Positions 34,001 to 45,490 of a DNA stretch of 64,000 nucleotides are shown in pieces. Numbering within the stretch: position 1 is the stretch's first letter; each line of letters opens with the position of its first letter. The notes under the pieces were generated by a model, which was not told the origin of the DNA, did no database searches, and was given only the letters and a program-made list of their open reading frames with translations. Made by a program: the position numbers and the translations under genes. Source of the stretch: Suillus spraguei. Taxonomy: Eukaryota > Basidiomycota > Agaricomycetes > Boletales > Suillaceae. The stretch covers positions 26,730 to 90,729 of the forward strand of contig JABCPU010000273.1 of assembly GCA_016800925.1 (NCBI GenBank), given 5' to 3'.

Positions 34001-34763
34001 CTACAGGAAAAATTTTCACAGGGGGTGAACCACCAGGAGAGGGGGGCACACTATGCAACAGGAGATAATCCTATGGTCCTATGCTCCTGATACATTGTTC
34101 CTACTGTTGGATAGATACTGGGAATTATTTTTTCAAGTCTGTCTACCTAGAAATAATTAAATGAGAACATATTTTATGTTTTCTTTATGTGCTACATCTA
34201 TTGATGTAGGACCTTCAGAGGGTGAAATAAAGATGGGAATCTACTCATATATACTCAAAAACATGTTCTGAATATAATAGAACACCTTCCCACCAAAGGG
34301 GCAAAAATGCGAAAATGTTTTGTAACCTACACTATGTCAAAAGAGCCCTAGAGGAGGAGCAGGCACACAAATAGACAAAAAAAGCGGTCTATTACATTAT
34401 ATTATACATATATATACTACACTATTACTTATATAAGCACAGGTGAAGCTGCAATGATGTAGGGGGAGGGTGGGAATAATTGAAATTGTGGGGTGTGCCA
34501 TATTGGGTCATGTTTTGGGTGTTGTGGGGCAAGGTGGCTAAAAATGCGAAAATGCGGAGTGTGGGAATAGTGTGAGAAGGCCTGATATGTGGAAGTGACC
34601 AAATGCCTGGAATGACAAAAGCTGAGTTTCAACATTGCCAAAATTGCGGCAGTGCATATTAGGTGCATGGTGATATATCATTTGTGGTGATATATCGCTG
34701 TGGTAAGTCGACTCCAGGGATATATCATGGATTTCTTTCAATGAAAGTAAATGATATATCATA
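31050..34763. repeat. 3.7-kb imperfect palindrome (long inverted repeat)
   Basis: The left arm starts TATGATATATCATTT at 31050. The right arm ends with its complement at 34763. The arms match over about 1.1 kb each once the hAT insertion at 31495-32586 is discounted, including the words TAATAGACCGCTTTTTT, CTTAATTAAGGT and TGTGCCCCCCTCTCCTGGTG. Similarity fades towards the centre (about 33240-33690). Both arms are AT-rich and contain no gene. The right arm tip has four GATATATC palindromes (34672, 34689, 34719, 34753). It looks like a foldback-type element or the long-TIR shell of a DNA transposon. No target duplication could be confirmed. Confidence 0.85.
31495..32586. mobile_element. Non-autonomous hAT-type element (1,092 bp), TSD GACATAGT
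   Basis: The ends are TAGTGATGT...ACATCACTA. GACATAGT is present at 31487-31494 and at 32587-32594. The matching place in the right palindrome arm (about 34325-34345) is uninterrupted, which gives the pre-insertion sequence. Sub-terminal regions are dense in GGCCTGGC/GCCAGGCC and AAAGCC words. No transposase is encoded. Confidence 0.93.
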
Positions 34764-35163
34764 CTGCCAGGATATTGTGGCGTTGTTGCCTGTGGATTTG
34801 TATGTCGGATCATGAATGAACAAGGCGTGTGGCATATCTTACAGGCAATTGAACTGACTCCGCTTACGGACTGCTAGGAAATGTTAACTGTGTGCTCGGG
34901 GTCGCATCCTGGGCCAGGGCGATTGCTAGCATACCTGGCACTGAGGTAGTGTTCCAAGATCATGCCGACTCTCGAGACAGTAGACCAAGCTTAATACGTG
35001 CACGGGAAGAAACTGTACAGTTAATGACCAAGTGGGAATAAGGTGAAGACCTTTGTCCAATCTTTGAAAGGTTTTGTTGACGTTAGCGTGCGAACCCCAT
35101 GTCAACAAAGGCCTTTCTGATCCACGATGCTGTAAGCCTAATGTGACACAGCCTATGACGCAC
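34764..35163. other. No gene seen
   Basis: Short ORFs only. Nothing recognised. Confidence 0.3.
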
Positions 35164-35165
35164 TA

Positions 35166-35609
35166 GGGTGTTTTTGTCAAGGTTTTCTTGAAGGTTTTCA
35201 TTAACTTATGACCCGCCGATTTTACATCAAACCTTAATCGTTGGACCGTCAAATGGTAAGTTCAAGTTAGGTTTGAGAAACTTCACACTACTAACTAGTA
35301 CTAAGCTATTTTAGATCTATATTAGCGCATTAGGCTGACAATCGTCGTTCCCCGCACAACGATGACAATGATGTATGCAGCAAACACCACTTCTCTATTG
35401 AATATAACGTGTACTATGTATGAGTTTTGACGAGGACTTGATAAATGCAGTAGCATCAGATGGAACAGTTACTAGTTACAAACTTATAATGTTAACTTAA
35501 AGTCGTTTGATTTGGTATCTTCGAATCAATATTTTCACGCTCATATTACATCAAGTAGAGCCTTGTTTTACATTATGACTAAACCATAAAAACCTTCGCA
35601 AAAACACCC
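35166..35609. mobile_element. 444-bp MITE with TA target site
   Basis: The left end GGGTGTTTTTGTCAAGGTTT is mirrored at the right end (reverse complement GGGTGTTTTTGCGAAGGTTT). TA flanks both sides (35164-35165 and 35610-35611). The interior is non-coding. A Tc1/mariner-type source is likely from the TA target. Confidence 0.75.
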
Positions 35610-35611
35610 TA

Positions 35612-36399
35612 CTGCACCTTTTTCTTATCTGATTGAACACCGTGAAACGATACAGATATATATAGCTCGACCTTGGGGATCATCCACTTACCGCCACTAT
35701 CTTCCACGCTATCGCTCCGCCTTGATTAGTGTTGCCGTCGGCCTTCCAGACGCATACCTGATGTCTAGTCGTTCTTTCGTATACTGTATAGGAGGGAAAG
35801 ACCAACGCGTATGTTGTATGTTAAGATACTATACAATATCCATGTTGGTCTACTACATAGTTCTCACGGCTACAATATCAAGGAATCATCAATTCACTGA
35901 TGATACCTCGTCTATACTACATAGTCCACATCAACCTCAGTGCCTCGTTTCACATAATACCACACATGCTGCCGCGTCTGTGCCATGTACCCTGCGTGTC
36001 AGCACTTAGTGTTGGATTCCGAAGAATCCGGCAAGGGAGAGAGGAAGGAGGCCGGGGCGATCCGAGAGCGCATGGCTAATGAGCTGCGTGACGCGTCGAG
36101 CTGCGCCCTGAAATATATGTCAAATAAGTTATGTTTATTTCGTTCCTTACTTACCTGCTATAAAGCCAAGCGCCCTTAGATGCGAACATCTCTTGAATAG
36201 AAACTGTACTTAGTTCCTGTATGTCAGCCTTAGCTGACCAAAACTGTAGCGTGCCTTAGGTACTGCGCACGTTCCAGCACATATGTGCAATTCTTATTAG
36301 CGCGTGTGACCAAAAAGGAAATCCATTTCGGACGCCGTTTGACTTGATGCTCATATCGAAAATGACGTTTCGCCTTCTTCTCGTCATGACCTATACGCC
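35612..36399. other. No recognised gene
   Basis: The frame 35722-36009 has no identifiable domain. Nothing else stands out. Confidence 0.3.
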
Positions 36400-36800
36400 A
36401 TGGTCGACCGGCAAATAAGCAATGATCTGAAAGAATGTGCACTCACACTCTGGGATCATGGCTGGTGGGTCGAAGATATCTGTGAAGTGCTCATTGTTTC
36501 TCAGGCCAGCCTCCGCTTTTGTTGGCAAAACATGTTTGAAGGGCTTGGTGCTGTTGCTAGGCCCCCCATCTCCACTTGTCGGCCGCGCGAGAATAATCAT
36601 GCGAGTGCTCATGACACCAGTCGAAGACCCCTTCGCTGAAGAATCAGATTTGCACCTCGACAAAACTTGCACCTGGCTTGCAGCGACTCGAGAGCAGTCG
36701 GACGTTGACGCTAATCTCATGACTTACTCTATGCTTTGTTCCAATGACTCTAACTCTTTGACATCTGCAACGTACCATGCACGCAGACTCGGATGCAGGA
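36400..36800 (+). pseudogene. Tc1/mariner-superfamily transposase, N-terminal HTH fragment
   Basis: ATG at 36400: MVDRQISNDLKECALTLWDH, then GWWVEDICEVLIVSQASLRF, a homeodomain-like HTH that opens many basidiomycete Tc1/IS630-type transposases. A frameshift near 36510 moves the reading to the frame LVLLLGPPSPLVGRARIIMR, then EDPFAEESDLHLDKTCTWLA. The sequence becomes unrecognisable after about 36700 and the DDE domain is missing. Confidence 0.7.
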
Positions 36801-36915
36801 CAGGATAGACGACAATGATAAATATACTGCGTATTCATGCACAAAAGAAAAATCCTAAATTCACCTCTACAAGACGAGCCGCGCTCACTTGTATTGCTGT
36901 ATTCTAATTGTAGTA

Positions 36916-37119
36916 CAGTACACTTGCTCATAACGCATAACGCATAATAATTTATAACAAATCAGGATCTAATTTTTTCAAGATGCACAAAGCTATCCAT
37001 TTACAGGGATGAATGTGGTCCATATATCGCTGTTAACGCATAACCAAAGATACCCAAAAATGATTTTCTAGTGATTTGTTTTTATTTTATTTATTTATGC
37101 ATTATGAGCGAGTGTACTG
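36916..37119. mobile_element. 204-bp MITE with TA duplication, empty site visible in copy A
   Basis: The 25-bp ends begin CAGTACACTTGCTCATAACG and are mirrored at 37119 with two mismatches. TA stands at 36914-36915 and 37120-37121. Copy A of the duplication has the undisturbed sequence (reverse complement GTAGTATACAG) at the same place, about 25688-25698. The insertion therefore postdates the duplication. Confidence 0.95.
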
Positions 37120-37184
37120 TATACAGAAACTCTAGTAACCTCCATAGCCTATTTGAGCAAAGTCCGTGTGCTTCGTATACTTTG

Positions 37185-38648
37185 TCAATTCCGGTTGCTG
37201 ATGACAGAAGTGAATAATGTTCGGCCAAAACCGACTCGGTGCTTGCCGCTATCGAACACGATGTAAAAGCGCTGGAAGAATACGTAGCCATTAATAAAGT
37301 CAAGCCCTTCGCCAATGGCTGTTCCAAGGTCTTTAACGACGAGATATATATCATCGGCACCGCCCCCAATCCTCTCATTGAGAGAACGAGGCCAGATTTG
37401 CGCATCAGGGATGAGTGTAAAGGTACTCTGTGCAAATGGTTAACAAGGGATGTGAGGGCCGACAGAATTGACGTACACCGTCAATATAGAAATTCAAGAC
37501 AGATAGTTGTCCGAACTGTTCAGGGGAAATCTGGAAAAGACCATTCGCCGGATTCACAGTACCGCCGGTTAAATCCTTGTACTTCTCATAGGCATCTATC
37601 GAACGCTGATGAGACCATTATCACTCGCTGCACTCTAAATACACACCTGAGGCAAGGTAAAGAAAGGTGGTACCACAATCCAGGATACCAGCGCTGTTGT
37701 CCAAGATAGTTGTAGCACCGTAGGTGATACTCTGATTGATACCCCAATACTGCGATGAGGGGGGAGTGGAGGTGATACCACTGAAACAAAACAATTACTA
37801 CCAGTCTGGATTGATCCAGAAGCTGAGGTGCCTTACATGTATTTGAGGTTGTAGTTGTATACGCTAGGCCGGGTTCCACCAAAGGTAAGCTCTCCATGCT
37901 CGACTTGATTTGCAGTGATAGGCTGGAAAAAGATACTAACAACGGGCCGATCCATGGCGCCTTCCACAACCAGGCGGTCAGTGATAGTCTGGATTGACAA
38001 TGTAGGCCCGATGCCAAGGACACCGTCAGCGACGACGTCCCACGAAGAAGAAGCAACACCGATGTCCATCTCGGTGATCAATAACCTCTCAGATAAAAAC
38101 ATTTTATCTTTCCACATAGTTCCTATAGATACCAATTGTAGGTGTTTTCAACATATGATATTGTTGTATGTCATACCTTCGAAGGAGCCATAAGGGTAAT
38201 TGACCGCCACAGGGACTTCAGTGTCGACGCCGCTCAAGCTGACGTACGGAATCCCGGCGCCAACCCATGTGATCGTGGTAGCGCTGTCGACAATCAAGTC
38301 ATCTTCAATAATATGTTAGAAGCCGCACGTTGTCTCAGTGTTGAACTTACAGGTCATGGGGGGATTGCCAATGACAGCCTTCACGGTGTAGCCCGAAAAT
38401 GCGTTTCCCAAATCAGCGTGTGACAAAGGAACAGTAGGAAGAGGATAAGCATCAGCATCACGTCGGCCATGCGTGCTGTGTGCTCCAAAGGCCGCCAAGC
38501 GGGCTTCATCGTGCCGCAAGAGTTCGGTAACATTGGAGAATGCTAGCTTCCTGGTCATGGGGAGTGTGATGGGGGAATTGGGAACTTCAACGGGTGATCC
38601 CGTGACTGAGAAAGCTAGGAGTGCCAACAAGAATACAACGGAGAACAT
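37185..38648 (-). CDS. Pepsin-family (A1) secreted aspartic protease, copy B, six exons, intact frame
   Basis: Minus-strand exons: 38648-38351, 38302-38177, 38122-37837, 37780-37647, 37595-37477 and 37427-37185. Introns are 48-56 nt with GT..AG ends, and the phases fit for 401 residues. Signal peptide MFSVVFLLALLAFSVTGSP. First active-site region YDLIVDSATTITWVGAG (Asp about 105). Flap region YPYGSFEG. GVLGIGPTLSIQTITDRL follows, then the second active-site region GILDCGTTFLYLAS (Asp about 271). The C-terminus is FFQRFYIVFDSGKHRVGFGR T. Length and order fit polyporopepsin-like enzymes, which hydrolyse proteins outside the cell at acid pH. Both catalytic Asp are kept, but the motifs are DSA and DCG instead of DTG/DSG, so activity is uncertain. 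A TATATAA box lies 30 bp upstream of the ATG. Confidence 0.85.
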
Positions 38649-38677
38649 GACTTACTGGAAAGTCAAATCATACTCGA

Positions 38678-38684
38678 TTATATA
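38678..38684 (-). promoter_or_regulatory. TATA box of protease copy B
   Basis: TATATAA on the minus strand, 30 bp before the ATG at 38648. Conserved with copy A. Confidence 0.5.
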
Positions 38685-38890
38685 TGTGACAGCTCACGCG
38701 ATGGCAATGTTGAGCACCTTAGCCACGTCAGTCTTCCTTGAAAAAGTGATGACGGGATGTGAGTCATCGAGAGTGAAAGGATTCGATAAGAGATGGTTTG
38801 CTTTTGATCCTGGCATGTTCAATTCCTGAATCTCGGTGTTGTCAGGCGTCAGCGTTAACCAGTCAGCACTGACTGACTTAATTTGGACCA

Positions 38891-39840
38891 ACTATGTGTC
38901 AGCCCGTCAGAGAACGGATGATATTCAGTGCGGAAACGAGAATTTGATTCTGCACAGGGTTGTTGAGTTGCACGCAAGTCTTGGACACGTTCTGCAAAGT
39001 AATACCAACGCATAGCGTACTCCTACAGAAAAATACCTCCTTATATATGCCAGTCAACGCTAAAACCATGCTGCCGACGCCCGGTAATATTGCGCCATTG
39101 ATCCCGAAGATTCCAGGCTATCCTGTCATTATTATCCATTAACCATAGCTAACTAGAGACAACAGGTTATGCTTCCTTGTCACGGACTACAGACACTTGA
39201 TAGGTCATCCATCATGGCTCCCACGATGGATAATATGCCTGACACCTCAATATGGCATGATTCTAACTCATTTTGGAGCTGTCTACTATCACAGCGGCGC
39301 TAGAGATATTTAAGATAGGTTTTAATGTTGTACAGAATGCAAAGTCCATTTTTAAAATTTAAATTGACATAAATATGGGTACATAACTTCAAATTTTGTC
39401 AGTGTTTTGTCCAAAATACAAAATATTAAGCTTTGGCAGCTATTTTTACGCTGACCATATGTCAGCGAAAATAAGAAATATAGTCAAATTTTCAGTGTCT
39501 GCTTGAATTTGAAGTTATATTATGACATTTAACTTGGGACAATTACTTGAAGTTTGGTCCATGGTCAAAGTATTAAGTTGTGTCAAACAATTAGACCCTC
39601 CCAAAAATATCAAGTTCAGGGTGGCAACAAAGTTCAATGACAAAACTTCAAACATTGTCTTCAGATTAAATGAATCACCCGATCATCGCCCACCCTTGGC
39701 CCACCCTTTGCCCACAAACCTGCCACAAGAATGCAAAAGATTAAATATATTTATGACAGTACAAGCTGAGTCAATAGTACTAGGTAACTTCAGTCGTGAG
39801 ATAAGGATAAAATCACTGCGTAACCATCAGAAACCCTCCA
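38891..39840. other. No recognised gene
   Basis: AT-rich, with only short ORFs (for example 39522-39857). No repeat shared with the rest of the window was noticed. Confidence 0.3.
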
Positions 39841-42800
39841 TCACGCGAAGTGACTGACGACCCAAGACACCTTTGCATTTTCAAGGTGATTTTCGAGGTC
39901 TGTCAAATACAATTTTGCCAGAAAATCAGGGTACAATGAGAAGGGATTGACGATATGGTGGTCTAGCAGGATATGTTGCTGTACAGCAAACAATAATTCT
40001 CCTGTCAACGTACTATATATGTATTTGATATTAACACCTTCAAACTTAAGTGTAGCACGTAATACTGCCGTTCGTCGTCTGATGAGGGTATACAGGTCCT
40101 CAGGCACCGCACTAGTTGCTGCACAGTCGGCAACCATGATGGTATCATTCATGGGATCTTCGGCAAGCTCATGAATAGAATTTGTAGCGTTCTTGTTAAA
40201 CACTTGATCAAATAAGACTCCACACTCTTGAATAGCAGGTGGACAGTCTGGTTGGGCGAGCCAACAGCGAAGTCTGGCAGCCTTGATATACGAAAGAAGC
40301 ATTGTGTTTTCAAGTTCCCCTAAAAGAATGTAAGTCTGACTTTCTCATTTGTGTTTTGATGAGGATGTACCAAATTTGTGATTGATAGGAATGCATTGTA
40401 TGATTCCAATCAGATGTTCTAAAGGAAAGCACCACCACAAGTGCACAGGCCCGAATAGTAATAGATAGTCATATATGTGGAAAGATGCATGGTGATTTGG
40501 TCGCAGAGAGAAGGTGGGATGAATTTCCTGCAACTTCCCGAAATAAGCAGCGATATGTGAGCGATTGTTAAGACTGTACTCAAGGGTAGAGAGATCCGAA
40601 GGGCTTTGGCCTCAGTTCGTGCACTGTGCCCCTTTCTCGAGTAATGCCCCTTATTTCAGGGAGGAGTTATTCGTCTGAAGACCCAGAAGGAGTTGCGTGA
40701 CGGATCCGGGTGTCCGAAGGTGTCGGATATGATACGTCCGAAGGTTATTCGGAACGTAAGGAGAGGTCAGAGATTAAGGCTAGTTTCGGAACGAATTCCT
40801 AACTAGAAACTAACGGAGATAGACTATCCGAGGATAGAGTCGGAGATACAGACTATAGGAATCAATCCTAAGTCTCGGAAGGTGACTTAAAGCGGAAAGT
40901 GGCTTAAGTCCGGAGGAGGCAGAATGAGTAGAATCTAAGATGATATTCGAACTAAGGTTCTACGGAGATCTACAAGTGGTTTATATACTGTAAGTATCTA
41001 AGATGGATAATCAGCAAGTCCGGGACCGAGGGCTATGTACAAAGTGTAATGGAAGTTTATTAGTTAATGCACAGCGGATCAGTAAGCATGATTCAGAAAT
41101 GAACACAGGAAACAGATCAGTAACACAGGACGGAAATATAAACAGCCGGAATACCAGAAACAGGAGGAATGACGAAAGGAGATAGACGCAGATATACACA
41201 AGGGAGTTAAGGTGCGAGAAGTGAGCACATTCGGATGGGTGGTCCGGGCAGGATCTGTGGACCGGACAGATATGGAATTGATCGGATCTGAGATTAGAAG
41301 TATGGTATATGACAGCGATAGGCTTGAGCCCTTCTTGCTGACATTGTTCGCACACAAGCAAGATACACTGCACAGACTAATTCCATAGTGTGATTGAGCA
41401 TAATTATGAGACGAACAGTGAGTTCGTCAGAAGAATGCGAGGTACCGGCTCCCCACAAGCTCATGAGGGCGATGGGAAGGTAGATTGTGATAAGGGATCA
41501 CCACTCATCAGCCTTAATCATTCCAGCAGATGCCTCGCCAAAATTCTTGGGGACTGAACCAAGCCAAGTTGGTGTGGTCATTTCGCAGATAACGTTACGG
41601 ACTCGTTCGAGTACTTCTGCTGTCTCAAACAAACAAACTTTTTGAGGGGCAGCTAAAGGTTGTCCACAATGCTGTGAAGTACATGTGTTAAAACCTGAAG
41701 ACAAGAATCATTGCAGTGAAGAGCTCACCCAATTAACAAGAGCCTTGACGTAGTCAATCTTCAGCGTTCTGCCAACTTTCTGGGGCATACAATGCAGAGA
41801 ACTGCAGGCAAACTTCAATGGTCCTGAATTCTTGTGAGACAGAGCACTTTTCAGCTTGTCAAAGCATTCCTCCACTTGCTGATCATTGCCAGAACCTATA
41901 TGAGATATGAGGAGGATGCGAATCACAGATATTTGTGTTAACTCCTTGGTTGTCATTGTCCCAGGAACTTCGCCAAAATCACAAGCAAATGCCGGGGAGG
42001 GCAATGTCGATGTGATCGACTCTGAGGTTAGACCAAGAAGATTTTGGGTGTGATGTTGGACCAAGCCTTCCAAGATGCAGTGCATTGGATCAATGACAAG
42101 TTGCCAGGAAGGGTCCCAGTATAGTAAATGCCAGAGTTCGGAATAGCGCACACCATGAGCCTTAAACAGTCTTTCACGTTCAGAGGATGTAGCAGCGTCA
42201 CTCCACTGCTCAGCATATTCTCGCAGTTTTTCTCTGTCCCAAGGTTCCCATTTCTCAAAGTCGACTCTTCCACAGGTAGACTTGTGATAACAATTGCATG
42301 CACTGCAGTAGAAGTGACTGCTGACCCCAGCCATAGAAGCAATATGGCGAGCGGCGGGAAGGTCACAAACAACCGCGGTGATGGCACTACAAGTAAGCCG
42401 GCCATGGGGGTAACAAGCGGTGTTGGAGAACTTGATACCGCGCTGCCATGCATCTACCAAATCATTGATGAGCAGACAGATATAGTGGTTGAGGTTTTCT
42501 AGTGACGGCTGCTTCAGACCTGGTATGATACCTGCAAGATACATATTCTCTGGCTTGTATCTGATATCCAATGGTAGATTTAAGCACACCATAGAGATAA
42601 TTCCGCATGATGTACTAGCTCCGTGGATATTCAGACCTTCTGGATTGAAAAAATCCACATGAAGAGCAAAAACATAGTGTCCTTCCTCCCCTCTATCAAC
42701 AAAAAGTGAGCCTGGCTGAGGACCACTGAACTGACGGAGAAATTGAGCTTCAAAGGGGGTTTTGACAAAGGATGGATGAGGGGAATCGATGGAGTCCATG

Positions 42801-44006
42801 AGATCATCGCATGCCTGATCCATCATGGCCTCAATATCTCTACGAGAGAGGAGACCGAACAAATAATCTTTGAAATCATGGTACAAAAAAGTCTTCCTAG
42901 GTCGCAGTTCTCCATCAGTACCAACAAGCAAAGCCTCGCCACATACGGCCGTGGGCGTAGGACGATGCGTGCACCGTTCAGGATACACTGGGGTAGTCAA
43001 ACCTGGTCCATAAGTCGGTGCATAGGTGCAATGGCAGCTGCAGACAGCATATAGGACGGTTTTTCCATTGAGATGGAATCTGGCCTCGGTGCTTTCTGAG
43101 GTCATTGGTATCTGCTTCAGGATATTTGTGTGGGAGGAGTTAAGGCCGTTATCTGACCTCTGGAATGCGAGAAACAGTACGATGGACATTATCTTCATGA
43201 TTAGATCGCAACTACTCCTACTGACCCCTATAATGACTCTGCATGCAACACCAAGGAAGAGAATGATTTGGGTTATTTCGTCTAAATTATTAACTGGAGC
43301 TTGTGGAAGGGTATCTACTGATAGATAAATAAAGGACAACATGATGATCTACATGTTCACTTACAGGTACTGATCTCGACGGATCCATCATCCGACAGCT
43401 TGAAACTGTTTAACTGGGCTGCCAATACATCTATCCGTGATTCAATCACCTTCTTTCGTGCAATGATGATATCAGTCTGTCGACTGACATTTTGCATAGC
43501 TTTACGAAGTAAATGTAGCTTGCGACCAACGTGACCAATGCTACCAGAATGCAGCAACAAGCGAAAGCACTGTTGGATCCGGAATTCGATGTTATCAAGG
43601 ATAACCAATGCCTTTGTGGTGCACTGATTGCATCCTGTTGTCGAGGCAGGTACTGTGTCATGTTTTGAAGTATGCGTGGTAAGGGACGATCAATTTGGAT
43701 CGACAGCAATAGCTGCTCGACCGGTAATGAGCTCGCCAGTACAAACTGTCGAGCTCAAAGGAATATTGACCGGTATGTCTGCGGCAAGGGTCAAGCGACT
43801 AAGATTGTCAGTGATGGCAGCAATTGATGATGGGTTATCTGCAATGGTGCATGCGGAAAGTTTGGAGACAACGGAATCTATGTGAATGATCTCACATTCT
43901 GCTTTTACACACAGAATATGAGATGCGAGTGAACGTTCGGCCATGAGCACTCCTTTTGGTGCACCTTTCTCATCATATCCACCTTTGACAATGCACTCCT
44001 TGCACA
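39841..44006 (-). pseudogene. Plavaka/Tnp2-type (CACTA superfamily) transposase, interrupted
   Basis: Minus strand. The N-terminal exon 44006-43690 begins with a Cys-x2-Cys pair (CKECIVKGGYDEKG). Frames 43608-43357 are linking sequence. The main frame 43342-41708 (544 codons) has DYLFGLLSRRDIEAMMDQAC, GSLFVDRGEEGHYVFALHVD, NLPLDIRYKPENMYLAGIIP, the SHFYCSACNCYHKSTCGR finger and QLVIDPMHCILEGLVQHHTQ, all typical of Tnp2/Plavaka. Later exons read PTWLGSVPKNFGEASAGMIK, ADEWRSLITIYLPIALMSLW, then (after solo LTR-B, 40566-41314) YFGKLQEIHPTFSLRPNHHA, FGPVHLWWCFPLEHLIGIIQ, an intron (40320-40370) and GELENTMLLSYIKAARLRCW to 39841. Small frame breaks exist near 43357-43690. It is flanked by solo LTR-A and LTR-C insertions. 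Confidence 0.8.
40566..41314 (-). mobile_element. Solo LTR, family LTR-B (749 bp), TSD GCGAT
   Basis: In minus orientation it runs from TGTCATATACC (41314) to GTCTTAACA (40566). GCGAT is present at 40561-40565 and 41315-41319. It is similar over its whole length to 63036-63763 and to the outer parts of 60120-61333. With it removed, the Plavaka frame reads continuously EGLKPIAAYFGKLQEI. Confidence 0.93.
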
Positions 44007-44492
44007 TGTTACGAACTGGGATGGCGTCGCCAGCGGCAGTGAGAAGACACAGATGGTCTGTTGGGAAGTTCTACAATGTCCAGAAGAGGACAAGGTAACA
44101 GTACAAGGAACACATTCCGAGTACTATCAAGGGTTCAGCCTCAAAGACAAGTCTAAGAGGTTCCTACGAGAATAGAGACTAAGGCTAAGGAGTGCTTAGA
44201 CTTAGAGATGATTCAAGATGACTTAGGTTGGAGACCTAAGCGAAGGATGTTCCAGGTAAAACCCAGTAAGATTAAAGTAAAGTATACAGTCGCAATACAA
44301 CGTGCTTAAATAGGTCAATATGTGCACATGGACCAAGAGAGATGTGAGAATGTAAGTACGTATCCAAAGAAGGAAGGCAACTATAGTACAGATGTGTTGA
44401 GCATATGAGTCAGAGTCACGTTATGTAATATACAAGTAAAGGAAACAAAGAGAACAAAGAGAGAATGAATAGGGGCACGTACAACTGTAACA
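44007..44492 (-). mobile_element. Solo LTR, family LTR-A (486 bp), TSD GCACA
   Basis: Reverse orientation relative to 4647-5120. It starts TGTTACGAACTGGG and ends ACTGTAACA on the plus strand. GCACA flanks it at 44002-44006 and 44493-44497. It lies at the 5' edge of the Plavaka N-terminal exon, probably in or next to an intron acceptor (GTGCAAG). Confidence 0.92.
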
Positions 44493-44527
44493 GCACACAC
44501 ATCATTTGAGTGTTGCACGAGCTGCGG

Positions 44528-45490
44528 TGTAATGAACATATTGGCGCTGGGCTTAAAACCCCATATTTTGACACTTGTCTCATGTCTACAGGAGTTACCA
44601 CCTGTCCATGGCCATCTTACCCCTTTAGCAGTACCGGCGGCATCCCACGCTTACCGCACACCATACCGACTGCTGCACCTTGTTCCACGAACCGATGTCC
44701 TTCCATGTCCTTGCCGCGTCCACATAGCTCCATTTGGTGCGTAGTTTGTTTTCTGTTCATTATCACTGATTCCACGGCAAGCCTTATTACATGTTGCCTC
44801 ATGCCGCAGCGCCTCACACTATGTTTACTTACAGCGGTTACAACACTCCAGCGCTACTGATCTCGCCTAGAGTATTCCGAGTACATATGATTTAGGATAT
44901 AAGCACCGCATACCCCGCACGATACAGTACCTGATTTTACCCCATTGCACGTACTATAGGTCAGGATTATTGTCTAGCTCTGGATCTACCCAGTAGTGGA
45001 CATAGTCTTTAAAGTTTCCTTATTGCTCGTTAATACATCATGCTCATTCTCCATTACCGCTGGCACACCGCTGGACTCTTGACTGTTACTTTGATTGAAC
45101 TTCTCACGCACCACTACTTTACCGCTGAAAGTACCGTGGACTTCTTTACTGTTTCCTTGCACCGCTCGCAACCTTACCACTACTGCTGAGACCACCGCTT
45201 GACATTGCTCGCTCGACGCAACTGTTACTGACCTTATCTCAACGATGGTAGCACCGCTACGCATGACGCTAGTTCCGGTGGTATCATCGCTGACCATGGC
45301 AACTTACCACTGACCACGACACTCATTTCGCACATAAGTTAGGCTCGAACTTGACCATACTAATAGGCATCCCCCTTTAGGGTCGAATGCTCTTGTTCTT
45401 ACAAGTGAAGCAGACTAGATGGAGCGCAAGACTAACATACTAGTTTAGGCAGTGGTTTATCTACAGCCCAAGCTAGGTTGTATCTTTACA
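44528..45490 (+). mobile_element. Solo LTR, family LTR-C (963 bp), TSD GCGG
   Basis: It begins TGTAATGAACATATTGG and ends GGTTGTATCTTTACA. The flanks are GCGG at 44524-44527 and 45491-45494, a 4-bp duplication. A nearly identical copy is at 49220-50185, and parts recur at 61955-62374 and 63934-64000. It is rich in TTACCGC/GCGGTAA words. Confidence 0.85.

Larger units (their letters stand above)
36883..38890. repeat. Inverted segmental duplication, copy B
   Basis: Reverse-complement partner of 23895-25724. It carries an extra 204-bp MITE and a 27-nt in-frame difference in exon 3 of the protease gene. Confidence 0.92.

Noticed and set aside
35722..36009. 95-codon plus ORF
   Set aside because: No domain, no relation to neighbours, and its composition is like the surrounding non-coding DNA.
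41011..41373. ORFs of 92-120 codons inside LTR-B
   Set aside because: They read through LTR sequence with a TSD inside. Only the last residues belong to the Plavaka gene.
44986..45297. Minus-strand ORF of 103 codons in LTR-C (also 49779-49991)
   Set aside because: Repeated in both LTR copies and unrelated to any gene; chance ORFs in TTACCGC-rich sequence.
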